Below, piece after piece: positions 43,127 through 53,150 of a stretch of DNA of 64,000 nt (positions are counted from its first letter, which is position 1; the number at the start of each line of letters is the position of its first letter). The DNA is taken from NCBI GenBank assembly GCA_019914995.1, contig CM034130.1:8184001-8248000 (forward strand), given 5' to 3'. Below the pieces are notes generated by a model. The model had not been told where the DNA came from and ran no database searches. It worked only from the letters and a program-made list of their open reading frames with translations. Source of the stretch: Acanthochlamys bracteata. Taxonomy: Eukaryota; Streptophyta; Magnoliopsida; Pandanales; Velloziaceae. Position numbers and translations under genes: made by a program.

Positions 43127-44413
43127 TCAACAATAAGCCAAAGAAATGGCCACCGGCGAGAAGAGAAAAATGATCCAAGTGGTGAATGATGTAATCCTTA
43201 GGGGGGAACCTGTGTTGTAAATAATAGATTGTCAATAAATTTAGGCTCCTAGCCATTGTTCAAAATAATATACATGTATGTAATATAAGGGAACTAATTT
43301 CAAGTGATTAGTTGAAATTAAATTGGAATGTGTGTGTATGTGTATCTGATTGTACACTAACCTGAAGGGGAAGGTGGTGAAGGAGGAGGCGGGGGTTGAA
43401 CTCCTGGAGCAGGTGGTGGTGGAGGCGGCGGCGGTTGAACATCTGGAGTAGGTGGTGGTGGTGGAGGGGGCGGCGGGGGTTGAGCTTCTGGAGCAGGTGG
43501 TGGAGGTAATGGCGGTGGAGGATGCGGTAAAAACGGTGGCGGTACAGGTAAACAAGGTGGCGGCGGTAGAACTTCTGGAGCAGGTGGTGGGTGAGGCAGT
43601 GCAGGTGGAGGATGCGGTAAAAATGGCGGCGGCAGAGGTAAACCAGGCGGTGGTGGGTGAGGCAGCACAGGTGGAGGATGTGGTAAAAACGGCGGTAGAA
43701 CTTCTGGAGCAGGTGGTGGGTGAGGCAGTACAGGTGGAGGATGCGGCAAAAAAGGCGGCGGTAGAACTTCGGGAGCAGGTGGTGGGTGAGGCAGTACAGG
43801 TGGAGGATGCGGTAAAAACGGCGGTAGAACTTCTGGAGCAGGTGGTGGGTGAGGCAGTACAGGTGGAGGGTGCGGTAAAAACGGCGGTAGAACTTCTGGA
43901 GCAGGTGGTGGGTGGTGAGGCAGTACAGGCGGAGGGTGCGGTAAAAACGGTGGCGGAAGAGGTAAGCCAGGCGGCGCCGGATAATCATAAGGCTTCTTTC
44001 CAGCTGCACATCATACGAAAACACATATCCAAGCTATTTTGAGCAAAAACAGATCTAAATCGAAAGCTGGAGTTTTAAATTTCAAGTAATTAGTACTCAC
44101 GATTGCAGATGACTTCAGTAGGGGCCATGGAAACTTTACAGAACTCCGGAAGCTTGCTAGCACGATCACCCTTCTCCGACTTCACAGGGCAAAGACACTC
44201 CGGCGCATCAGCAACTATTTTCGCAAACCGAGCGCAGCAAGCGTCCGACGGAGCTAATGCATCTCCTTTGACGTAATCCGTACACGGCGACATATCGTAC
44301 TCCGGCGACTTGCACGAACTAGACTGCGCCGATGAAGTCTTCACGATCATGGCCAAGGTTATGGCGATGATTGAAATCAGGGCCAAGCTGCTGCTGAACA
44401 TTTTCTTCGCCAT
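43127..44413 (-). CDS. GPI-anchored lipid-transfer protein with expanded proline-rich domain, copy 2
   Basis: Minus-strand exons 44101-44413, 43362-44003 and 43127-43209, both introns in phase 1 as in copy 1, give 345 residues. Signal peptide about 1-30. Complete eight-cysteine domain: Cys 34, 44, 59, 60, 73, 75, 92 and 103. Residues 105 to about 318 are an almost pure proline-rich region built of PAPEVLPP / FLPHPPPVLPHPPP units. The end (SFTTWIIFLF..) is a hydrophobic GPI-type tail like that of copy 1. The expected product is a cell-surface chimeric LTP with an extensin- or hybrid-PRP-like stalk, possibly O-glycosylated. Exon 2 is 642 bases against 54 in copy 1. The exon 2 frame also runs past the donor to a stop at 43359-43357, so intron retention would give a tail-less form. 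Confidence 0.87.
43413..43990. repeat. Proline-codon minisatellite inside LTPG copy 2
   Basis: Tandem imperfect units of about 63 bp. The TAGAACTTC word (plus strand) recurs at about 43567, 43696, 43762, 43825 and 43888, with spacings of 129, 66, 63 and 63. The units keep the reading frame throughout. The opposite strand therefore also shows a long open frame with no biological support. Confidence 0.85.
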
Positions 44414-45115
44414 GTAAAACTTCTCAAGCAGAACGCACCCAATTGCAATTATCACCAAAAAGTGAGCGCGAAGTAGAGTTGTTAGGAAAGATGAACGAAA
44501 AATTCACCAGCGCAGTGAGAGTGAAGCTTTTTTTAGATAAAGTAGTAGAAAACACTCGACGTGTCTACTACGTGTTTGCTTGCGATTCAGAAAAAACTCA
44601 TCCTGAAACAGGTGCGTAGAAAAAAAAAATGAGATATTACCGAAAGATTCGTTTGGCAAAACCATTCAAAAGGTTTGTATCCTTCGGGAAAACAACAACA
44701 TCGTGATAGATAATTATTTAAAGTACTCGAACATCGATGAAGTAGAAAATAAAATGCAAACTAAGCACTGACGTTGTCGTAGTTTGTGCATACAGATATC
44801 CATGATCTAGAAAGAACCTGGTTGAAACCTACCGCGCCGTGGCACATTTCATGGTCATCGTGAAAAACATGTGGTACTTTTCATATGGACTCAGAACAGT
44901 GCTGTGACAATTACTCCATCTAAATCTAGTAGTTACTAATTAATTAGCACAAAAGTCAAATGGTTAAAAAAATAAAATTACCGTCCATGAGACACCTGTT
45001 CTCATAAACTACAGCTTGCTTATTGAAAAAATTTTGATTAACTGTGTGGTGCGTGACATTCTTTTGTAATTACCTAAATTACAAATTTGTTACGGTTCTT
45101 ATGTAGATACATTAT

Positions 45116-45403
45116 GTGCGTATTTTAACGCTTATAATTTTAATTTTTTGATTTAAGTTTTGAATAATTTATATATTTTAATTATATAAAAAATTCAAAA
45201 TTTTATTTTTATGTACAAAACTTTAATTCTAATTTTTTTATTTATATATTTTTTAATATAATTATATTTTTTAATTTTTAATATATTTCTAAATTTTATT
45301 AAAATATAAATACTAAATTCTACTTTCATTTTATTTTTAAAAAAATTTTATTTTTTATTTTTTACTTTTATAAAATTCAATTAATAATTTTTGAAATACG
45401 CAC
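45116..45403. mobile_element. MITE family B, intact copy
   Basis: 288 bp with a perfect 10-bp terminal inverted repeat (GTGCGTATTT / AAATACGCAC) and very AT-rich interior. TAT on both sides may be a 3-bp target duplication. Related copies or fragments lie at about 9376-9463, 29330-29605 and 56620-56875 (inverted). Confidence 0.7.
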
Positions 45404-46023
45404 TATAAGTTATTATGTCTTGTAAGCTTAAAAAACATGTATGTATTTCAGAGAAAGGAGCCTTAAAAGTAAGGCCTTTTTTGTAAGCACGCCTTAATCG
45501 GTCGAGATATGGATTTCTGACAAGGCCGTGTAAAAGGTGTGTTTTTTTTATCTTTATAATTTATTTTTTAATAAAACATTACTTCTAATTATTTTAACTG
45601 TATAAAAATTACAAAAATTATTTAGAGCTTATAAAAAATTTAATTTATTTTCAACGGCATTATTTTTAGTTACTCTAAATTTTATTATTGCATTAGACTT
45701 TAAACTTGAGCCATCTTCTGTACGTCAATTGCTCATAACTCACTAAACTCATCTTTAATATTTACTCACTTCTTAGAAACTAAATTTAGGACAACTAAAA
45801 CACTCGCTTTAAATGGCATCAAATCACAGGATCTTTTTGTATTTATATTTCTTTTCAAATAAACAGGAACAAGAGTTTGGGCTCAGAAGATTTGACTATA
45901 ACAACATATGAACAAGCTACTAGATTTATAAAATATTAAACTGATAGACAACATTTGAGTACTGTTTATCATTCTAATATCTAAAATTCAAGAAAATTAC
46001 CATTACTTGCATGCTATTAAGGG

Positions 46024-46244
46024 TTTATTTACGTACCCCTTTAAACTTATTTTTTTAAACTCACTTACATTACAATATATATTATAAAATTAAAATAAAT
46101 TATTTTATTAAAAATTAATTTTAAAACTTATTTATACTATAAAATAATTATAAATTTTATTTTTATTAAATATTTTTAATTTTTAATTTAATTTTTTTAA
46201 TTCATTTTTTAAAAAGTAAATTTACAGTAAAATAAACACGCCCT
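46024..46244. mobile_element. MITE family A, copy 2 (inverted orientation)
   Basis: It begins GGGTTTATTTACG and ends AATAAACACGCCC, and is bounded by TAA on both sides, a 3-bp TWA-type target duplication as used by PIF/Harbinger (Tourist) elements. The interior matches copies at 9014 and 57740 in reverse. Confidence 0.7.
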
Positions 46245-47377
46245 AATCATGCCTACATCGAAGCCATACTTGAGAACACCAAGCACTCATATTAGTTTAG
46301 TAGCTAAGCAATTTCCTTTTCAGCAGAGCTTACAAGTTACAATCCCTCTCCTTCATATTATGCCTTGGAAAACACAACAGGCAGGATTTCAAAATAATAA
46401 TAAAGCTTGATTACCAAAACACGAAACAAACAACATTAACAAATAACCAACCAAAAAAAAAGATCTTTTAATTATCTCATTGAATTCCTTCTCTTCACAA
46501 ACTCGATCTGGTTATTCTTCCTCCTCATCTGAAACATTGCTTCTTCTGCTATCACAAATCCTCGCATCTATAGATCGTCAGGCAACGACTCTCCTGCCAC
46601 TCCCATAATCCAGTGACCTCCTTGGGGCGTTGCCGTTGCAACAATACAAGCAGCTCCAGTAGCAGAAGAAATTCGATCACAAGTAGCCTTGAATGATGAC
46701 TTTGATCTTGGGTAGTGTTGCTTCTCAGATCGGAAAACTTCGCCGTGTGAAGAAATCGGAGCGCATAAGCATATGTGCTTCAACGAAGTTCCGATTTTCA
46801 GTGATGCCGATTTTCCTAACCTTGGAAGTTGCTTCTGCTGGTTTCAGTGATCGCATAAGACATTCGATTTTCTTAACATTTCAGAGAAGAAATGCTGACA
46901 CAATAATTTGAAATAAAATATTAATAAGTACAGGGGAAGGATTCCTAAATCAATACAAACCACAATGAGAACTTTTTGAAAATTTTTTTTTATAGCTCAA
47001 TATGTAGAAGCTGATTCCAGCACACAAACTTGTACTGCAGCAATAGCATCATACGAACTTGGAAAACCTTTCCACAAAAAAAAAAAAACATGATATATGC
47101 CTGAAAATATGAAATCAACTAATTAAGTCGTCTTACAATCTATCAACGAGACGAAAACATCAACTGAATTCACCATTGAACAACAAACTCAACTACATGC
47201 ATGCAACAAAAAGCAATTGAAAATACCGGAAGTTTGACATCCATTGAACTTTTCGAAATAACACGGCTGATGATCATTTCGTATACCATGTTACTCATAA
47301 GCTCCTTACTTCTACTATACAATATCCATACAATCAAAATTCCAAGATCGCTGCCACATCGAAAACAAAACGTTTTG

Positions 47378-50300
47378 TTATCTTGACGGACTCGAAGTTT
47401 CTAACAGCAAACAATTACTACTAGCTGAGCTGCCCGTGGGACAACAGGTTACGTCCCGGACTAAAACTTTTATGCTGTTGGATCTCATGGAGTCTGATAT
47501 CTCAAGGCACTCCTGCAAATCTGAGTCACTAGACAGCATTACCCACTCTTTCTCGTCGTCCATGTAGTTGAGCTGGAACATCCCCGTAAGCAATTTAAAT
47601 CTTGACCCAATTTCCTCGTGCAATTGGTGGCAACTAGCAGTTCGTGAGAACTTGAATCGTACTGCATCACCCTTATAATTAGCTTTAAAAGTGACTGTTT
47701 GCCTGTTGCCTGCAAAGGATTTTCTGAATGTTGGGAAACTGGAAGCGCTTCCACTTGAGCAGTCCGTCATTTCTGACGAAGAATGATGGCTTGGCTCCCT
47801 TGTTCCGCCATCAGTGTCCATCTTTTTCTTGATGTCATCTGGAGCAGCCAAAGAGAGGAAGCTTCTTTTGAATTTGTTATCACCACCAGAAGCACCTTGG
47901 TTGTACTTCACTTTCAACGAATGCAAAGCTTCACTAGAAGACAATGGCCATGATTTCGTGCTCCTACCATTAACCTGCTGCGGTAAGCTACCAAAGGAAG
48001 AGGTCTTATGTCCATTGTCAATGGATCCTTTGTCTGCTGCGCACTTGAGCATATCAGGAAATCTCTGCTGGAAACTTAGCTGTTTGTCAAATTCAGAATC
48101 AATAGCTTGCAGTTCTCCAACATAACTATTAGCTTGTAAGTGTTGGGAACAGTAGTTGGGGTTTACATTGCCAATTGCAGAATCTATGGTGATAATTTTC
48201 GGTTTTTCAGAGGATGTGACCTCAGCAACAAGATTGCGAGTAGCAGGATCATACTTAATCGACCCCTCCACTCCTACAGAGTCCATCACAGTCTGAATCT
48301 TCTTAAGTGAACGATTGACCTTATTTATCTTTCGAGATGGCCATCTTGTGATGCCATGCTGCCTGCATATTCTTTTCAGCGTAGTAGGGCAAACTGCAAC
48401 AAAACAACCATGCAAGGCATACTCGATCAGGAAAGTTTATGTCATTTGATTTCAAAAGCATCTACAAAAGATCGCATCAATTGCAAATCTCTCCCAAGAA
48501 GTACCAAGGTAAATAACAATGACTCACACAAACACAAGGAAAAAAAAAAAGCACGTACCGCCAATTGCTTTTGCAGCATCCTTGAGACTCCCCGAGAAAT
48601 ACTTCTGCAGAACACTCAGGCTAACATTTTTCTCTGCTGTACTGCGTTTTCTTTCTAGAGATCTCATTAAACCAGGTTTCATCTGCCACAAAGAACAACA
48701 GTTAAGGTTCCAGATAATAATGACGTGTACATAATTAAGCAACGACGAACATCAATCAGCAAATTCACATTGTATTCATCTGAAGCATGAGGGACAATAA
48801 ACCATCTTAATTATATGAATAGAAAGGCTTTCCATTCCTTCATCTAACTGGCCATCATATTTGAGAGCTCCCTGCTACGCATACATCACTTCAGTTTTTA
48901 TTAGAGAAAAAGCAACCACTAACAAGCCTTAACATCCTAGCTAGGATAGGCTATAATGATGCTTGCTTACCATTGTACGCTAGTGAATGCTGCATAAGTG
49001 AGACCACCATAATTAGCGAAGACCAAAAGATTATATGTTGTCAGCAAATAGCATCGTCATCAACGAAGATAAATAAGGCTGGTCGGCTGACATCATACAA
49101 AGAAAATTTCAGCTTATGAGATGACCTACTTAAATATGAATTAACGCTGCTTACATCCCCATTGGGGCGAATCCGACTGAAAAATATCAACAGCAGCAGC
49201 CGGAATCAAGATATTTGTTTTCTACTTAAAGTGTCTTGGATGTCAACTTCTGTGGTTTAATATACATCCTATTCAGGTTTGCTTGACCTGTACTAGCTTT
49301 GAGCATCTGTGCCTATCAGTTTTCCATGTCCAAGGAACCAAGATCTGAGACTCTCTAACAATATCGTCACTATTGCTCTACTAAGTTTAAAAGCCATTAC
49401 CATCATAGCTACTATAAGGTTCTCCTTGTCAACCAGCCAGTCAATCAACGAGGAAGTTAATTGGCATCTTCATACAAAGATAAGTTGAACAAAAAACCTA
49501 GCGAAGTTTCATCAATAAAAATAAATATCGAGCCTCCAAGTTAGGCTAGATCCGCGTTAGTAGCGTGAAGGAATTGATGGATCCGAGTGAAAGACGAAGT
49601 AGATTGGTGAATTAGGACCGAATTAATAACGGAGAGGTATGAGAAAGTGCCTAAGTAAAAAAACAGATTAGCTAATTTGAAACTAGACCAGCAACTCGCT
49701 TTGGGTTGATCTAACCCTGATTTGTTGGGGTAAACAGTCCAGACGCACACCTTTTAATATTCCCACATTACCTAGGTGTTGGAATGACTATGTGCTTACA
49801 AGTAAAAAGTATTTATCCCTAAAAGATTGGTCAATCCTTTTAGTATAGAAATTTGATCCTACTATTGAAATCGAAGCCCAGTAGGATTGAGTCACCCGGT
49901 GTGTTACAGCGGGAGATTATTGGACCTTCAAATTAGACTAGATCCGAATTAATATCGTATACGACTTAGTAGACTCGAGTGAAAAACGGACTAGCTTGAT
50001 AGATTATAGCTGGATTAGTAGCATAGAGCTTTGGAATGGTGCCCAAGTAAAAAACATGCTAGCAAATTTGAAACCAGCAACTCGATTTGGATTTGCCCAA
50101 GCGTACCCTAACTTTGTATGCTTAACATCACATTCTCCTTAATACTCACACATTGATTGTATGCTGGAATATGTGCTTATAAGTAGAAATACTTACCCTT
50201 AAGAAGTTGGCTAATCCTTTTAGAGTGGGACCCAATCCTACAATAATATTTTTAAAAAAATAGTAAAAAGATATCCCCTCTAAGCAAATTTCCACAAATC

Positions 50301-52449
50301 TTTACATATATTTTTCATGAGAAGTTCTCTCATTACCCCCTATCAAGATCAAACAATGAAAAATATGCAGAAGAAATAAAACAGTAAACAAACACCTAAA
50401 GGCAAAGGTAATCAACATAGAAATATTCTAAAGATGAGGTGTACTTGCTGTACCTGTTCCCTATGATTAAGTCCTTCCAGGTTATCAGAATCTGCATTCT
50501 CCATTAAATCAAGAACCGCATCTATTTCTTCAGAATTATTCCTGGGTAAATCTGTTCCATCTTTGTCAGCATCAGTTCTAGCTTCGCCATCTGAAGCAGT
50601 TATAAGAGTTCTACATATTCTCTGCATTGTACTGGACAGATTATTTAGCAAGTGTTGTTGCTCTGCGGTTCCCTTACAATTGAAAGGAAGGAAAAACTCT
50701 AGTATATAGTCATCATCGCTGGTGTAGGTGCTTCTTAACCTAATTGCAACTGCAGCTTGCAAACCATATTTCCTGGCATGATGAGCGAGTGGATATTCAC
50801 GTATATCGTGCTGCTTTACATCAGGAGAGAAAAAAGGGTGATTAGATTGGACTGCTTTTCCAGCAATTCCCTGTCCTTTTTCAAGGCAGTGTTCAACACA
50901 AGCATGCAAGAAACCTTGCACCCGTGCATCATTAACATAGCAAGCTGATGACTCAATGCAGAGAACATTTTTTTTCCCCAAAATGAAGTTGCACTCCTGA
51001 AGCATCCCACCCAAGCCTTTATTGCGTTTTTCGTCATCATAGGAACAGGGGATCCAAGTAAGTGCCAGTGGTAACATATGTGCGTGACAAACAGCTCTCA
51101 GAACACCCAATATCTCTGCTAGAGCGGATTTCTTATTCTCTGGAATTGTCTGCATACGAAAGCAACAGCAAGGGTATACTAAAACTGATTTAAAAGGATA
51201 GACAAATAAGATTCTTCTTCAACAAATGATCACTCAGTGTTACCTGTTGGCGAGCACAGGGTTTGACAGTCCTTAAATCGACAGCCTAAAAAGTTGTCCA
51301 TGAAAACGTTTAAAACGTCAAAGATTACTCAAACGGTAATAACATAAAACATCAATTAGATGTGGCAACCAACATATTCAATATCGGCTAAAATAAGCTT
51401 TGGGAATGATTCTGCCATTTCATAGTTCCTGTTAACAGGCTATGCTATTTAATTAGCGAGACAATCCAAGGTACAAATCTACCAATACTTTAAATTTCAA
51501 AAATGGAAAACAGCGACAATACCATCTAATTTACAGCTCAAACAATATAGATTTATAATGAAAGAAAAGAAATCCCGAAAATTCATAATATTTGAACTTA
51601 CGATCACAAGAATGTACCAGTTTCCGAGTGAAATATTACCTGAAGAGCATTTGAGACAATATCAATCTCTTCATCAAAATCAAGCTTCTCCCTTGTGGTG
51701 ACAAGCTCCAAAACTCCAACGCATGAATTATCAGAGGGGTTCAAGATTGGTAGAGCCAGAGACCCACGGACCTTATGATATATAGCATGGTCAAACCTCA
51801 AGTACTCGAACTTGGTATAGTACACAACATTAGATGTCCACTCAGGCATCCTAGATATGAACACTCTACCAGGTAAACCGGGGAGCTTCCCTGGTGCTTC
51901 CTTTGTAGCAAAAGAAAAGGTCCTTGATATATCCCGGTACCCTGCAAGCATCTGATCCAACAAGTACGGTTGGTCTGATGTACTCAACATGTAATCATCC
52001 CCGAGCTTCACCGGCAACCAAACTTGGGCAAGAATTCCACCTCCTGACGATTCCTTTAGCAGTGAGAGAGCCTTGAGCATTCTTTCTGGTAGAGGAATCT
52101 CTCCAAATGGTGTAGGAACAGAAACACTTGATACAGGCATCAAATTCTCAACGTCGGTTGAATCGGGTGCAAAACCTGAATTGGAACTACCTCTTTGATT
52201 GGCCTGTTTTGTTGCAGAGAAAGGAATTGAAGCTTCTGAGCTCGGGGGAATCTCACTGATAGCTTGAGCCAAGAAAGCCCAAGTTCCGGGAGTCAGCGGA
52301 GAACCAAACGGAGAGAAAGCTTGATCGGCGGCACTGGAGAAATCACCATAGTTATCGAGAATTGCAGAAAGAATAAAAGGATCATCAGAAGCTGGGCTAC
52401 CGCCTCCGTTGCCGAAAACATCCATGGAAGAAGATTCACCGAGTTCCAT
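47378..52449 (-). CDS. NLP: NIN-like protein transcription factor, NLP8/9 type
   Basis: Minus-strand exons in coding order: 51640-52449, 51244-51285, 50454-51149, 48559-48682 and 47378-48393. Phases agree and give 895 residues. Order: acidic/Ser-rich N-terminus, GAF-like nitrate-responsive region (about 120-400, with GLPGRVF, EWTSNVVYY and HARKYGLQAAVAI), RWP-RK domain (about 528-590, containing CPTTLKRICRQHGI and RWPSRK), Ser-rich linker, C-terminal PB1 domain (about 790-872, with a conserved lysine and acidic segment). NLPs bind nitrate-responsive elements and switch on nitrate genes. The NLP8/9 subgroup is suggested by the GAF-region wording; NLP8 is linked to nitrate-promoted germination. 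A 5'-UTR intron of 52464-52762 is inferred. The 1771-bp intron 48683-50453 holds a diverged duplication. Confidence 0.93.
49529..50240. repeat. Two diverged direct copies within the large NLP intron
   Basis: About 49529-49876 and 49922-50240 align by eye in the same order. Shared blocks include CTAGATCCG, GAGTGAAA, TGCC(T/C)AAGTAAAAAA, AATTTGAAAC, ACCAGCAACTCG, ATGTGCTTA, TGG(T/C)(C/T)AATCCTTTTAG and GATCCTAC / AATCCTAC. No inverted ends or frame were seen. Confidence 0.75.
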
Positions 52450-53150
52450 ACACTATTCAACTCCTGTTCTATTGAAACTCAAAGTTCAAATCTTGCCATT
52501 ATATCTACTGTTTACAGTAAAACAAAAATTCCCATTTTTTCTTACCCCTGATTTGACAGCAAATTGATCAAAAAGAATAAAACACAATTGAGATGGAGAA
52601 ACTAATAAAGGGTTAAAAATCAGAGATCACTCCCATCTTAGCACGCCCATTTCTCAACCGGCAAGCAATACCCAGTACCATTTTCAGCAAAAAGACGACA
52701 TTTTTAACAGAATTTCAGATGAGATCACCAGAAATTCTGATCAAATCAGAAACCCAACTTACCCTCTGAAAGAAAAGATACAGAGAACCAAAAATAATCG
52801 ACTTTCGTAAGAAAAAAGATATTTTGACAGATCAAAGAAGAGAAAAAAAGAGTTCCAAGAAATCAAGAAAGACAAAAGAGATAGTAAAGAAAGGGGAGTT
52901 GATTGTTGTTCTTGCTGCTGCTGCTGTTGTTGTTCGTGGTTAGATTCTTCTTTTTTCCCTTTTTTCTTCTTCTTTTTCCTGGCTTTGTACTTTCTGTGAC
53001 AAATCAATCACTCAAAATCAGAAAAACATTTTTCCTTTCGGAAGAAAAAGTTTGATTCTCGTTCTCTTTTGAACTTCAACTGAACAACCCCAGAGTAAGG
53101 TGAAACTCAAGACTATTAGATTTTATAGACAGACAGACATCAAGATTCCA
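52450..53150 (-). promoter_or_regulatory. NLP 5' UTR, leader intron and promoter-proximal region
   Basis: In minus orientation, an acceptor (AGAACAG, ending at 52464) lies just ahead of the ATG, and a GTAAGTT donor starts at 52762. The leader exon is therefore probably 52763 to about 53130, with CAG/CAA-type trinucleotide runs near 52905-52935. Confidence 0.5.

Larger units (their letters stand above)
44414..47377. other. Gene-poor spacer between LTPG copy 2 and the NLP gene
   Basis: About 3 kb. It contains the LTPG promoter, one intact MITE of family B (45116-45403) and one of family A (46024-46244). A somewhat GC-richer patch (46560-46900) holds a minus-strand frame of 71 codons (46568-46783) that I cannot assign. 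The right end should be the 3' UTR of the NLP gene. Confidence 0.4.

Noticed and set aside
43452..44042. Plus-strand frame of 196 codons opposite the proline-rich LTP exon, rich in Val, Glu and Ala.
   Set aside because: It is the mirror of the repeat-built proline exon on the other strand. Its length follows from the repeat unit being a multiple of three, and it lacks any domain or gene context.
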